Shown in pieces: positions 8,893 through 17,874 of a stretch of 59,602 bases of DNA (position 1 is its first letter; each line of letters begins with the position of its first letter). The notes under the pieces were generated by a model that saw nothing but the letters and a program-made list of their open reading frames with translations, had not been told where the DNA came from and did not search any database. This DNA comes from JAVWPP01 sp036635835 (GTDB lineage: Bacteria > Bacillota > Clostridia > TANB77 > CAG-465), in assembly GCA_036635835.1 (NCBI GenBank), contig JAVWPP010000003.1:1-59602 (forward strand), in the 5' to 3' direction. A program made the position numbers and the translations under genes.

Positions 8893-9708
8893 TTAATACC
8901 TCGCATCATTTTCTACATCTTTGTTTTTACTTATTATATATATTAAAATTATTGATATTACAAATATACAAGAAAAATATATAACACTCGCCCCAACTAA
9001 TTGACTAATATTCTTGTATGCAAAACCTACATCAAATCCCAAATAAAAATGTATTAATAATTTATCTGTTATACTACCTGTTGTAAAAGAGCTTGCATTT
9101 TCTATGAATACCAATATAAGCGCAAGTACACCTACAGAATACACTTTACTTTTAAATGCAACACAAAAAATATACATAAACATTTGTATTGCTATAGTTG
9201 CCATATACCATTTAAATAACGCTAAAAATATGAATAAATTTGGATCCATTCTAAGCCTTTCTGTATGATGCTGTAAATCTACATATGGTAATAGTATTAT
9301 ATCTGGCGGGTTAATATAAAATTTAGATATTATAAGTGTTAGTAATATTGACCCTATTATAGATACAATATATATAATTGTAACTAAAAATATATTAGTC
9401 AATATTTGAATTGTTATATATGATCTTTTAGTATTTATTCTAGAAATTATTTCTTTAGATTTAGCAATTTTTATATATATCAATATGCTAAATATGCCTA
9501 TAACAGGCAGTATAGCAAGGCATAACACTGTAGGTCCCTTTAGGTAATATAGATAGTTTGTATAGAATTCATTTACATATTCCTTTGACAAAGGCATATA
9601 ATTTGTATACAATCCAAAACACATAATAATGAAAATAATAGCAATGTATGTAGATTTATTTTTCAATAGTTTTTTAGTTATTTCCCACGATATTTTTATA
9701 TTATTCAT
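8893..9708 (-). CDS. ABC transporter permease
   Basis: A 271-residue integral membrane protein with about six hydrophobic segments, laid out like an ABC-2 type permease: cytoplasmic N-terminus, first helix at about 18-38, then a large loop. It lacks recognisable motifs beyond that. The start overlaps the stop of the upstream permease by eight bases (ATGAATAA), and the next gene is an ABC ATPase, which supports the role. Substrate unknown; the exported protein at 11225 is a candidate cargo. Confidence 0.75.
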   Translation of the reverse strand: MNNIKISWEITKKLLKNKSTYIAIIFIIMCFGLYTNYMPLSKEYVNEFYTNYLYYLKGPTVLCLAILPVIGIFSILIYIKIAKSKEIISRINTKRSYITIQILTNIFLVTIIYIVSIIGSILLTLIISKFYINPPDIILLPYVDLQHHTERLRMDPNLFIFLALFKWYMATIAIQMFMYIFCVAFKSKVYSVGVLALILVFIENASSFTTGSITDKLLIHFYLGFDVGFAYKNISQLVGASVIYFSCIFVISIILIYIISKNKDVENDARY

Positions 9709-10522
9709 TACTTAGCACCAAACTTTCTTTATTTCTATATATGATATAGCATATTAAAAAAGATGTAATTAGCTGAATTGACATTGCTATTAATAGCACT
9801 ACATCATCTTTCATTGGATAGCTATTAAATATTCCTATAAACATACTATGATTAGCTCTATGATCAAATAAATTCGAAGTATCTAATGCATATATTATTT
9901 TGTTTATTATAAGGTTATCTATGAAAACATCACATATCTCAAATATAAAATATGCTGAGCTTATTACCATATAATATTTTTTAAATAGCTTTATACATAT
10001 AATTGTAATCGATGTTAGTAGCATTGAAACTACAATCTGTATTGCTATAGTTATTAAGAATCCGTTAATTAACTCTCCTTTGCTCAGAGGTTCTATATCA
10101 ATTCCAATGATCATGTCTGAAAAATTAATTGGTAATTTTAAAAATAAGTATACAAGTACTATTATTGAAGTAAAAGGTTTTAATAATATACTTTTTAAAA
10201 AACACTTACATATATTCTTAAACATATATTTTCTGTATGCTATTTTAGAAAGTATATTTTTATACAAACCAGATGATATCTCATTATAAAATTCATATGT
10301 ACTACCAAACATAATGATTAAAATTCTAACAACAGAAAATCCAATACCTATATTATCTTCGGTAAATTGAAAGAAAAAGCTTATAATATAGTTTGCATAT
10401 GGTCTTAACAATTTACAACCCTTAAGCTCATAACTAATATTTATGGCATCTATTAGTAATAATAATATAAGTGATATAAAATAATATCTATGATTTATTA
10501 TAAAAATTTTTAGTTTATTCAT
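9701..10522 (-). CDS. ABC transporter permease
   Basis: A 273-residue membrane protein with about six transmembrane helices, the second permease of the cluster. The ATG chosen overlaps the stop of the upstream ATPase gene (ATGAATAA), exactly as the next permease overlaps this one; an upstream in-frame GTG is the alternative. The two repeated overlaps suggest tight coupling of subunits. Weak overall similarity of plan to the 8893 permease suggests a heterodimeric membrane part. Confidence 0.75.
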   Translation of the reverse strand: MNKLKIFIINHRYYFISLILLLLIDAINISYELKGCKLLRPYANYIISFFFQFTEDNIGIGFSVVRILIIMFGSTYEFYNEISSGLYKNILSKIAYRKYMFKNICKCFLKSILLKPFTSIIVLVYLFLKLPINFSDMIIGIDIEPLSKGELINGFLITIAIQIVVSMLLTSITIICIKLFKKYYMVISSAYFIFEICDVFIDNLIINKIIYALDTSNLFDHRANHSMFIGIFNSYPMKDDVVLLIAMSIQLITSFLICYIIYRNKESLVLSNE

Positions 10523-11159
10523 TACTAACACCTCTTTCTTCTACAATTTGTCCGTTTTTAATTTCAATTATTTCATCAGTTAGATTATCAAAATCAGATG
10601 GTATATGTGATGTGATAATAATAATTTTATTTTGTTTTATTTCATTTAAGTTTTGTTTTACTAATGCTATAGAATCTCTATCTAAATAATTAAATACTTC
10701 GTCTAACAATATATATTTTTCATCTTCCATTATAGCCTGTATAATGCCTATTTTTTGTCTCATTCCTTGTGAATACTCAGATATTTTTTTGTCTTTGCTT
10801 TCAAACAAATCATATTTTTTTAACTGTTCTATTATTTGTTCTTTACTTATTTTATTTTTGATTTTAGAAAGCATAAGTAAATTTTCATAACCAGAAAAAT
10901 TTTCGAAAAAATTAGTGTTTTCAATAAGTACGCCGCAAGAAGTTAAGAATCTATTTTTATTATATATATCTATATCTTCTACAAGAACTTTGCCTTTTGT
11001 TGGCTTAGATATGCCTAGAATAGTCTTCAAAAGCATGCTCTTACCAGAACCATTTTTACCTTTTATCCCATATATTTTTCCTTCAGTAAATTCTAGATTA
11101 ATGTTATCTAGTATAATTTTATTGTTGATTTTCTTCTTGATATTAATCAGTTTTATCAT
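10515..11159 (-). CDS. ABC transporter ATPase
   Basis: A 214-residue ABC ATPase. Walker A is GKNGSGKS, the signature is YSQGMRQK, Walker B is YILLDEV and the H-loop is TSHIPSD. Length is normal for a standalone subunit of an ABC-2 exporter. AAGGAG lies six bases before the chosen ATG; an upstream in-frame ATG has no ribosome binding site. First transporter gene after the exported protein at 11225, and overlaps the permease that follows. Confidence 0.88.
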   Translation of the reverse strand: MIKLINIKKKINNKIILDNINLEFTEGKIYGIKGKNGSGKSMLLKTILGISKPTKGKVLVEDIDIYNKNRFLTSCGVLIENTNFFENFSGYENLLMLSKIKNKISKEQIIEQLKKYDLFESKDKKISEYSQGMRQKIGIIQAIMEDEKYILLDEVFNYLDRDSIALVKQNLNEIKQNKIIIITSHIPSDFDNLTDEIIEIKNGQIVEERGVSNE

Positions 11160-11224
11160 GTTATTCTCCTTAAAATAATTTATATCTATCGTATTACTTT
11201 TATACAATTAATTATTTATAACGG

Positions 11225-11683
11225 TTAGTCTAAATACCAACTTCCGTCAATTAGTATCGGAAGCCTTGTTGGGTTTTTAATTTGTACATAGTAATCTTTA
11301 TTAGGATCTGTTGGACTATTTGCTGAAGTATAGTCAACTCTTTCCCAATATCTGCTGTTTGAAGATGCTCCTGCTGTGCTGATTATAGCTGCTGCTCTTT
11401 GAGGGACATATTTTGTACAATTGCCTTCTACGCCTGTTGTTAATCTCCATCTAAGTCTATATTCTACGTTACCATCATTTGTGTGCATACCTTCTAATTT
11501 TTGATGAGAATTAGTAGTTTTATTTGCAAGTCTAGTTCCTACTTCACTATTCTTAGCTATTTCACGGTCCATTACTACTGGTCCTACTGGAAAATATGTG
11601 TCTATGTTTTCAGCAGCATATATAGTACTTACAATACCAAATGATAATATACATATTGGAATTAATTTGAATACTTTTTTCAT
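11225..11683 (-). CDS. small exported protein beside ABC cluster
   Basis: A 152-residue protein with a clear signal peptide (MKK, hydrophobic core, cleavage probably after STIYA-A, about residue 24). The mature part is rich in Thr, Asn and Arg and ends KNPTRLPILIDGSWYLD. The overall form recalls DUF2712-type and lactococcin-972-type secreted proteins, which also sit next to ABC genes, but I cannot confirm either. GGAGAG precedes the ATG. It is the first gene before two ATPases and two permeases, so it may be cargo, or a target of or sensor for the transporter. Function is inferred from context only. Confidence 0.7.
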   Translation of the reverse strand: MKKVFKLIPICILSFGIVSTIYAAENIDTYFPVGPVVMDREIAKNSEVGTRLANKTTNSHQKLEGMHTNDGNVEYRLRWRLTTGVEGNCTKYVPQRAAAIISTAGASSNSRYWERVDYTSANSPTDPNKDYYVQIKNPTRLPILIDGSWYLD

Positions 11684-11702
11684 TATAATCTCTCCATTCT
11701 AA

Positions 11703-11758
11703 ATTATACGGTATATATAATAACTAAATTAATTGTATATTTCTATATTATACCGTTT
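11703..11758. promoter_or_regulatory. inverted repeat and -10 upstream of exported protein
   Basis: ACGGTATA and TATACCGT stand about 40 bases apart upstream of the gene at 11225. The left arm overlaps the minus-strand hexamer TATAAT, a plausible -10. This could be an operator, but the AT richness makes chance pairing possible. Confidence 0.35.
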
Positions 11759-11846
11759 ATCTATTTTTTACAATAGGTAAATGTGTTTTCTTTTTTAAAT
11801 TTTCTCAAATGTTTACTTTATTCTTTCTATTATTAAAACGTAGAAA

Positions 11847-11901
11847 AGAAGCTCGAATACTAATAATTACTTCTAATTATATATATTCGAACTTCTTTTT
11901 A
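11847..11901 (-). terminator. hairpin after nusB
   Basis: AAGAAG-TCGAATA pairs with TATTCGA-CTTCTT across an AT-rich loop. On the minus strand it ends the asp23-nusB unit. The T run is interrupted. Confidence 0.6.
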
Positions 11902-11939
11902 GTTTGTAGCTTTGCATGCGCTAAAGCTTTTAAAAATAT

Positions 11940-12329
11940 TTATTCTGTTATTTTAGCAAGTACACCATTTATAAAAGACGGAGACTCTTCTGTAGAATAT
12001 GTTTTTGCTAATTCTACAGCTTCATTTACGGCAACTTTATATGGTACACCTTCATCAAATTTAATTTCATAAATAGCTAATCTTAGAATTGCTAAATCTA
12101 TCTTTGGAATTCTAGACATAGACCATTTTTTTAGATTTTCTTTTATAAGTCCATCTAACATTTCTAAGTTATCTGAAATTCCTTTTACATTTGTTTCGAT
12201 TGTCGCTTTTGATTCATCATTTACTTCATTGTTTGCAAAACATGCATTAATTACATATTCTGCGCTTTGTCCCATTGACATTTGATAGACACATTTAAAT
12301 GCCAAATCTCTTGTTCTTTTTCTACTCAT
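11940..12329 (-). CDS. nusB: transcription antitermination factor NusB
   Basis: A 129-residue all-helical RNA-binding protein that with NusE (S10) binds boxA and promotes antitermination of rRNA operons. Seen here are the N-terminal RKRTRDLAFKCVYQM, the middle PKIDLAILRLAIYEI and the signature VNEAVELAKTYSTEESPSFINGVL. Length is typical. It is the last gene of the asp23-amaP-DUF2273-nusB unit, a common clostridial arrangement. Its ribosome binding site is weak (AGGGTG), so coupling to the genes upstream may matter. Confidence 0.95.
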   Translation of the reverse strand: MSRKRTRDLAFKCVYQMSMGQSAEYVINACFANNEVNDESKATIETNVKGISDNLEMLDGLIKENLKKWSMSRIPKIDLAILRLAIYEIKFDEGVPYKVAVNEAVELAKTYSTEESPSFINGVLAKITE

Positions 12330-12375
12330 TTTACACCCTAACCTAACTATTTTTCATTTTTTCTTTTTTACTTTG

Positions 12376-12597
12376 CTATTTTTCTTTTTTATCTTCAAAA
12401 ATTTTTCTTAAAAAATCTTTGTCTTCTTGCATTTTTTTGCCTATATAGACAGCTATCATAAGCACAAGAACTGTTATTGCTATGTTAACTATCGTTTTTA
12501 TAATACCAGTAGATATTAGAACGAAAGCTATGATTAAACATACTATTACATATTTATTTTTTAACAAAAAATTTAAAAAAGTATCATCATTTTTCAT
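12376..12597 (-). CDS. DUF2273 small membrane protein
   Basis: A 73-residue protein with two closely spaced hydrophobic helices (about 15-32 and 35-50) and a charged C-terminus. It is identified mainly by position between amaP and nusB in an Asp23 cluster, where DUF2273 proteins are regular members. Role unknown; probably an envelope partner of AmaP/Asp23. GGGGG ribosome binding site. Confidence 0.8.
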   Translation of the reverse strand: MKNDDTFLNFLLKNKYVIVCLIIAFVLISTGIIKTIVNIAITVLVLMIAVYIGKKMQEDKDFLRKIFEDKKEK

Positions 12598-12611
12598 GTT
12601 ATATCCCCCTA

Positions 12612-13154
12612 CTACTCAGCTTTAACTGGTTCGTTATAAACACCTTTAACTTTAATATTTACACTTTGCACTTTTACAGTTGTTAACTTTGCAATTGTTT
12701 CTTTTATATCTTTTTGAACTTTTATAGTAAGATCTGAAACAACTGTATCTGGAATAACTAATGTATATATGTTTACAATTAGACCTTCCTGAGTAATTTT
12801 AACTGATGTTTTAGAAGCTTTAAGTGCTCCATATTTTTTTACTACAGAAAGTGCAATGTTCTCGAAAGTTTCTTTTGTTAGAAGAACTTTACCTGCTTCG
12901 TATTCCATAGCCATTCCTCTTTTTGAATCTTCTTCTGATTCAGTAGAGAAAATAGATACTATGCTTAAAAGTGCAATAAGGGTAAACACAACTGTATATA
13001 TAATAGAGCCGTTTTCTAAACTGTTTATGCTGTTTATAAGTTCTCTAGCTATATCTGTTGATACTACTCCATTTATCATCATTATTAAAATGATGGAAAT
13101 TGAAAGTACAAACAATGAATATATTATACGAGAAAAATCATTTACTAGTTTCAT
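12612..13154 (-). CDS. amaP: alkaline shock membrane anchor protein AmaP
   Basis: A 180-residue protein with two N-terminal transmembrane helices (about 9-28 and 50-70), then an Asp23-like domain with the pattern LKASKTSVKITQEGLIVNIY and VQKDIKETIAKLTTVKVQSV. In Staphylococcus AmaP tethers Asp23 to the membrane. It sits directly after the asp23 gene and before DUF2273, as expected. GAGGAG lies six bases before the ATG. Confidence 0.9.
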   Translation of the reverse strand: MKLVNDFSRIIYSLFVLSISIILIMMINGVVSTDIARELINSINSLENGSIIYTVVFTLIALLSIVSIFSTESEEDSKRGMAMEYEAGKVLLTKETFENIALSVVKKYGALKASKTSVKITQEGLIVNIYTLVIPDTVVSDLTIKVQKDIKETIAKLTTVKVQSVNIKVKGVYNEPVKAE

Positions 13155-13188
13155 CTAAATCTCCTCTTTTCATTTGTACGTGAATTGT

Positions 13189-13635
13189 TTATTCTGCTAC
13201 TGTTTCATCTTTTACTTGTTTTTCAAAAGTAACGCCTTGAACATTAATATTTACAGCTCTTACATTAAGACCTGTCATATTTTCAACAGCCTCTTTAACA
13301 TTGTTTTGTATAGACCAAGCTACATCTGGGATTCTTACACCGTACTGTACTATTACAAAGATATCTATAATGACACTTGCTCCGTCCATTTCAATTTTAA
13401 CACCTTTAGAATATCTTTTTTTACCAAGCATTTCGCTTACGCCGTCTACAAAGCCAAGAGACATTCCTGAAACTCCTTCAACCTCTGCTGCAGCAAGTCC
13501 TGCTATTATAGATATTACTTCTTCTGATATATTTAAATTACTAGCTATTTCTACATTAGATTCTTCTGTAGCTAATATTTCAACCTCTTCTACTGCTTCT
13601 TCTTTAACTTTTTTAGTTGTAGTTTTTTTATTCAT
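13189..13635 (-). CDS. asp23: Asp23/Gls24 family envelope stress protein
   Basis: A 148-residue Asp23/Gls24 protein. Residues 35-140 hold the family core: ISEEVISIIAGLAAAEVEGV, then VKIEMDGASVIIDIFVIVQYG and VAWSIQNNVKEAVENMTGL. The first 30 residues are a charged Lys/Glu leader. It forms membrane-associated assemblies with AmaP and is linked to cell envelope stress. First gene of the four-gene operon, driven by a consensus promoter at 13675-13703. Confidence 0.93.
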   Translation of the reverse strand: MNKKTTTKKVKEEAVEEVEILATEESNVEIASNLNISEEVISIIAGLAAAEVEGVSGMSLGFVDGVSEMLGKKRYSKGVKIEMDGASVIIDIFVIVQYGVRIPDVAWSIQNNVKEAVENMTGLNVRAVNINVQGVTFEKQVKDETVAE

Positions 13636-13674
13636 AATATTTTCCTCCTATTATTTTAAAATTTCTTCATATAC

Positions 13675-13703
13675 ATTATATTATATATATTACCGAATGT
13701 CAA
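13675..13703 (-). promoter_or_regulatory. asp23 operon promoter
   Basis: TTGACA at 13698-13703 and TATAAT at 13675-13680 with a 17-base spacer: a perfect consensus housekeeping promoter. Confidence 0.88.
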
Positions 13704-13833
13704 AGATATATATGATTTTTTTTACGTTTTTATGTAAATTTATATCTAGTATTATATATTGTATCTCTTTTTGCTATATTACATACTTATTTTTGCTATT
13801 TACTTTTTAAAAGCTTGGTTTATATATATATAT

Positions 13834-13858
13834 AAAGAGTAAGCGATTTGCTTACTCA
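13834..13858 (-). terminator. addA terminator overlapping its stop
   Basis: GAGTAAGC pairs with GCTTACTC; the left arm includes the addA stop codon, and a T-rich stretch follows on the minus strand. Confidence 0.75.
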
Positions 13859-16800
13859 AATTTAATTTCTATTTCTTTATCTTTATGTATTGAATATATA
13901 TATACGGCTTTTACTTTTTTAAGAGATATGCTTTCTAATGCTTTTTTATATATTTCTAGCTGAACTTTATACTTGTTTATATACATTTCATCTTCTTCTA
14001 ATTTGTCTGATTTATAGTCTACAAGCACATATTCTCCGTCTTTATCTTCTAAATACATGTCTATTATTCCTTGTACAAGTAATTTGTCTTTTGCTTTTAT
14101 ATTATCTCTTAAAACAGGTATTTCATTTGTATCTATGTAGTATACAAATGGTTTTTCTTTTTCTATTTTAATAGCTTCTTTTGCTGCAAGTCCAAGTTTT
14201 GAGTTAACTAGTTTCATGATTTTTTTAAGCGGTATGTATTTTCTTTCTTCGTTTGTCATTAATCCTTTAGCAATTAAGGTATCTACTATTTTTTTAATGT
14301 CTTCCTCTTCTTTTACATTTTTAAAGTCTAGATAATTTAATACTAAATGTATAAGGGTACCTTTTTGTGCTCCGCTATATTTAGTTGCATCTTCTACTCT
14401 CATGAATTTAGGTACTTTTACTGGTGGGTATGTTTTTTCTTTATCTACAAATGCTGTTTCTAGATTTTCTATTATTTCTTCTTCGTCTACTTTTTTTTCT
14501 TCTTTATATTCTGCATTTTGCATTTTCTTTATTTCGCTTACGCTGTATTTATGCTGCATTTGTATAGATTCTTTGAATGGATACTCATACTCTAAAATAT
14601 TTTTTATGTCTGAAATATCTTCGTCTACTACAGATTTTGTGTACTGTTCCCAGTTTGTAAATATGTCTATTTCTTTTTCTTCTTCTACTAGAGCTAGTTT
14701 TTTTACTGCTTTGTATGTAACGTTTGTTTTTATTTTAGCTTCTCCTTTATCTGCTCCGCTATTTATTGCTAAAAGTATAAGGTCTAGGTAGCTAGAGCAG
14801 CCTAGCACGCATGTTTTATCTATTGTGTTTTCTGCAGATTTTATTATTACTTGGCTATTTACTTTTTTGCTTAAATCTTTAACTACTCCAGATATTATGA
14901 GCTTTTCTTTTGCTCTTGTCATTGCAACGTATAGCATTCTCATTTCTTCTGATATGCTTTCGTTTTTTATCTTTTCTGCTACTGCAAATTTAACTATGCT
15001 AGGATGTGATTTTGTTACTATATTATCTACATACGATATAACATTTGCGGCAATACCTAGCTTGTGGTGAGTAACTACTGGTTTAGTTGTATCTTTTGTG
15101 TTGAATTTTTTTTGACAGTCTGCTATAAATACTATAGGAAATTCTAGGCCTTTACTTTTATGTATTGTCATAATTCTAACTACATCTTCGTTTTCTCCTA
15201 TAATCTTAGCAGATTCTTTACTAGTTCCTTCTTTTACGCTTTTTATATACGTAAGGAAATGGTAGAGTCCTTTGTAGTCTGAAGATTCAAAAGAGACTGC
15301 TAAATCTATTAATGCATCTAAGTTTGCACACTTTTGTGGTCCGTTTTCTTTAAGTAGGTACTGCTCATATATATTAGTTTCGTTATATATTTTCCAAAGT
15401 AGTTCGCTTATTCCGTAGTATTTAGAGTAGTATGTGAATTTTTCTATTAATTCTAAAAAGTTATTAACCTTTTGCACAAGTTCTTTGTCTTCTAGGTTTT
15501 TAGCTTCTAAAAGTGCATCGAAAATATATCCGTTTTTTTGACATGTTCTTATTTTTACTATTTCATCTAATGTAAATTTACCGACTATTGAAAACATCAT
15601 ACTAACAAGTGGAATGTCTTGGTACCAGTTGTCTAGAAGCTCTAAGAAGCTTGTTACAAAGATTACTTCTTCTGCGTTTAAAAGTGATGTGTTTCCATCG
15701 TTAAAGACCGGTATTCCTTGTTTTTTTAGGACGTCTTCTATAAGCTGATCTTTTGGTTTTGCGCTTCCTTTGGATCTTAGAAGTATTACTATGTCTTTGT
15801 ATTTTAGTTTTCTAAATTCTTTTTTCTTTAAATCGTATGTTAGATATGGTTTTATGCCTTTTTCTTCGTTACCATCTATTAGTTCTTTTATTTTTTCTGC
15901 TATGTTTTCTGCTTCTAATTCTGTTTTTTCTGCTTCTTGTATTTCCTGTACAATTTCATCGTTTACTACATATTCTTCTACTACTTCTTGTTCTTCTTCG
16001 TTTGTGTCTACAAGGTTTATTTCCATAGAATAATCTACGTTTTCTGCATCTAAATATGCAGCTCCTAAAGATAGGCACTCAGGGCCTACGTATGAGCAGT
16101 CTCCTGCATCTTTAGACATGACTTGCTTAAATATATAGTTTATGCCGTCTATAACTTCTTTTCTGCTTCTAAAGTTTTTAGAAAGAAGTATTTTGCAAAA
16201 ATCTGCTTCTGCGTCTGTTTTATATGCATCGTATTTTTCCATGAATATTTCCGGCATAGCTTGTCTAAATCTATATATACTTTGCTTTATATCTCCAACC
16301 ATAAACTGGTTTGGCGCGCCTTCTGCTTTTTTAGATACACTAGATAGGACTACTTCTTGTACATAATTGCTATCTTGGTACTCATCTATGTAAATTTCAT
16401 CGAACTTTTCTTTGTACCTTTTTGCAACTTCTGTGTCTACATATGTAGTTTCTCCGTGCTCATTTACCACTCTATCTACTAAAATGTTTAATGCGGCATG
16501 ACCTACGTCTGCAAACTCCATCTGGTTTTTTTCTTTCTTTATTTTTTCTAGCTTGGTATCTAAAGATATAACTAGATTTGCAAGGTATCTAAGGTCTCTG
16601 TATGAGTCTTTAAAGTCTTGTAAAAGGACATCCGTGCTAGCGTATATTATCTTTCTAAGCTCTGCATGTTTTTTCTTAACGTCTATTCTAATGCTAGCTA
16701 CATGCTCTTTTAGCTCTTCGTTTTCTATGAATTCTTTCTTTGAAATACTAGGCATGCGCTTAAAAAAGTCTGGCATATTTAGGTTTTGGTAAAGCATATC

Positions 16801-17601
16801 TAGCTTGTTATTGCTGCACTTTATGCATATGTTTATATTATTTAGATCCTCATTAAATGTTTGTGTATATTTAGGCCCAAATTGATCGTCTTTTTCTACT
16901 AAATCTATGCAAAGCTCCATAAGAGATTTCATGGTTTCTAGTTTTTCTATAGCTAAGTCGTAGGTATATTTACCTATTGGCACCTCTGCAAAGTCTTCTA
17001 CTTTTGTAGATATGTTGTACTTTTCTACTTGCTCTTCTAGCCATTCTAAAGGGTATGGGAAGCTCTGTATGTATGTGTGTAGCTGAAATATAAGGTCCTT
17101 AAAGGCAGACTCATTTGCGCTACATGTTACATTATATATTCTTTCAAAATCTAAGTTGTTTTCTTTTTCAAATTCTTCGTCTATAACTGCAAGAATTGCT
17201 TCTTCTTTGTATACAAATACTTGCATGTTATCTACTATGCTTATGTTTGGATCTACTCCACAAGTATAGAAGTTTGACTTTACAACGTCTAAAAAAAACG
17301 CATCCATTGTAGTTATGCAAGCTCTGTTTATTTTAGAAAGCTGCCTTTTTAGATATGTATTACCTGGATCTTCGTCTAGTTTTAGATATATTGCTTTAGT
17401 TATTCTTTCTTTCATTTCTGATGCTGCTGCTTTTGTGAATGTAACTATAAGGAGTCTATCTATGTCTGCTGTGCCTTTTAGTATTTTTTGTATTATTCTT
17501 TCTACTAGTACTGCGGTTTTTCCAGAGCCTGCAGATGCTGCTACTAGTATGTTTCCACCTTGTTTATCTATTGCAAGTTGTTGTTCTTTTGTCCAAGCCA
17601 T
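13852..17601 (-). CDS. addA: ATP-dependent helicase/nuclease subunit A
   Basis: The 1249-residue UvrD/RecB-type helicase-nuclease of the AddAB complex, which resects double-strand ends for recombination. Walker A is AASAGSGKT (21-29); helicase motifs IDEYQDSN, GDIKQSIYRFR, TIHKSKGLEFP and YVAMTRAKEKL follow in order. The C-terminal nuclease shows GTLIHLVLNYL and VDYKSDK. Length is normal. AddB, usually next door in Bacillota, is not in the window; the gene upstream is unrelated. It has its own promoter, and the leader carries copy B of the dispersed element followed by its A-rich tail right before the start. Confidence 0.96.
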   Translation of the reverse strand: MAWTKEQQLAIDKQGGNILVAASAGSGKTAVLVERIIQKILKGTADIDRLLIVTFTKAAASEMKERITKAIYLKLDEDPGNTYLKRQLSKINRACITTMDAFFLDVVKSNFYTCGVDPNISIVDNMQVFVYKEEAILAVIDEEFEKENNLDFERIYNVTCSANESAFKDLIFQLHTYIQSFPYPLEWLEEQVEKYNISTKVEDFAEVPIGKYTYDLAIEKLETMKSLMELCIDLVEKDDQFGPKYTQTFNEDLNNINICIKCSNNKLDMLYQNLNMPDFFKRMPSISKKEFIENEELKEHVASIRIDVKKKHAELRKIIYASTDVLLQDFKDSYRDLRYLANLVISLDTKLEKIKKEKNQMEFADVGHAALNILVDRVVNEHGETTYVDTEVAKRYKEKFDEIYIDEYQDSNYVQEVVLSSVSKKAEGAPNQFMVGDIKQSIYRFRQAMPEIFMEKYDAYKTDAEADFCKILLSKNFRSRKEVIDGINYIFKQVMSKDAGDCSYVGPECLSLGAAYLDAENVDYSMEINLVDTNEEEQEVVEEYVVNDEIVQEIQEAEKTELEAENIAEKIKELIDGNEEKGIKPYLTYDLKKKEFRKLKYKDIVILLRSKGSAKPKDQLIEDVLKKQGIPVFNDGNTSLLNAEEVIFVTSFLELLDNWYQDIPLVSMMFSIVGKFTLDEIVKIRTCQKNGYIFDALLEAKNLEDKELVQKVNNFLELIEKFTYYSKYYGISELLWKIYNETNIYEQYLLKENGPQKCANLDALIDLAVSFESSDYKGLYHFLTYIKSVKEGTSKESAKIIGENEDVVRIMTIHKSKGLEFPIVFIADCQKKFNTKDTTKPVVTHHKLGIAANVISYVDNIVTKSHPSIVKFAVAEKIKNESISEEMRMLYVAMTRAKEKLIISGVVKDLSKKVNSQVIIKSAENTIDKTCVLGCSSYLDLILLAINSGADKGEAKIKTNVTYKAVKKLALVEEEKEIDIFTNWEQYTKSVVDEDISDIKNILEYEYPFKESIQMQHKYSVSEIKKMQNAEYKEEKKVDEEEIIENLETAFVDKEKTYPPVKVPKFMRVEDATKYSGAQKGTLIHLVLNYLDFKNVKEEEDIKKIVDTLIAKGLMTNEERKYIPLKKIMKLVNSKLGLAAKEAIKIEKEKPFVYYIDTNEIPVLRDNIKAKDKLLVQGIIDMYLEDKDGEYVLVDYKSDKLEEDEMYINKYKVQLEIYKKALESISLKKVKAVYIYSIHKDKEIEIKFE

Positions 17602-17613
17602 TTTATTTTCTCC

Positions 17614-17691
17614 TTTTATTTTTTTATTTTTTATTTTTTGTTTTTTGTTTTTTTGTTTTTTTTCATTTTTTATTTTTTATTTTTTTGTTTT
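17614..17691 (-). repeat. A-rich tail of element copy B
   Basis: On the minus strand it is A runs broken by single C, T or G bases. It follows the element at 17692 and ends at the addA ribosome binding site. Confidence 0.8.
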
Positions 17692-17761
17692 AAAACATAT
17701 GAGTAACTTTATTCTCATTATCTATATTACCGTATCTAGTTAGTCTTCTTTTCTACGTTTT
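17692..17761 (-). repeat. dispersed 70-bp structured element, copy B
   Basis: Minus strand: begins AAAACGTA, core CTAGATACGGTAATATA, hairpin GAGAATAAAGTTACTC, ends TATGTTTT. The closing arms pair with one G.U. It starts about six bases after the inferred addA transcription start, so here it forms the 5' leader of addA. Confidence 0.88.
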
Positions 17762-17773
17762 TCTTTCTTCTAG

Positions 17774-17803
17774 ATTATATCTTACTTTGCTTAGAAATGT
17801 CAA
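17774..17803 (-). promoter_or_regulatory. addA promoter
   Basis: TTGACA at 17798-17803 and TATAAT at 17774-17779 with an 18-base spacer. The predicted start near 17767 puts element copy B at the very 5' end of the transcript. Confidence 0.82.
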
Positions 17804-17850
17804 GAAAATACACGGTTTTGCAAGGTATATATTTAATATTTATATAAAGA

Positions 17851-17873
17851 AAACTAGTTCTTTTGAACTAGTT
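17851..17873 (-). terminator. terminator after 17875-19884
   Basis: AAACTAGTTC and GAACTAGTTT form a perfect 10-bp stem around a 3-4 base loop, directly after the stop codon. Confidence 0.85.
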
Positions 17874-17874
17874 T

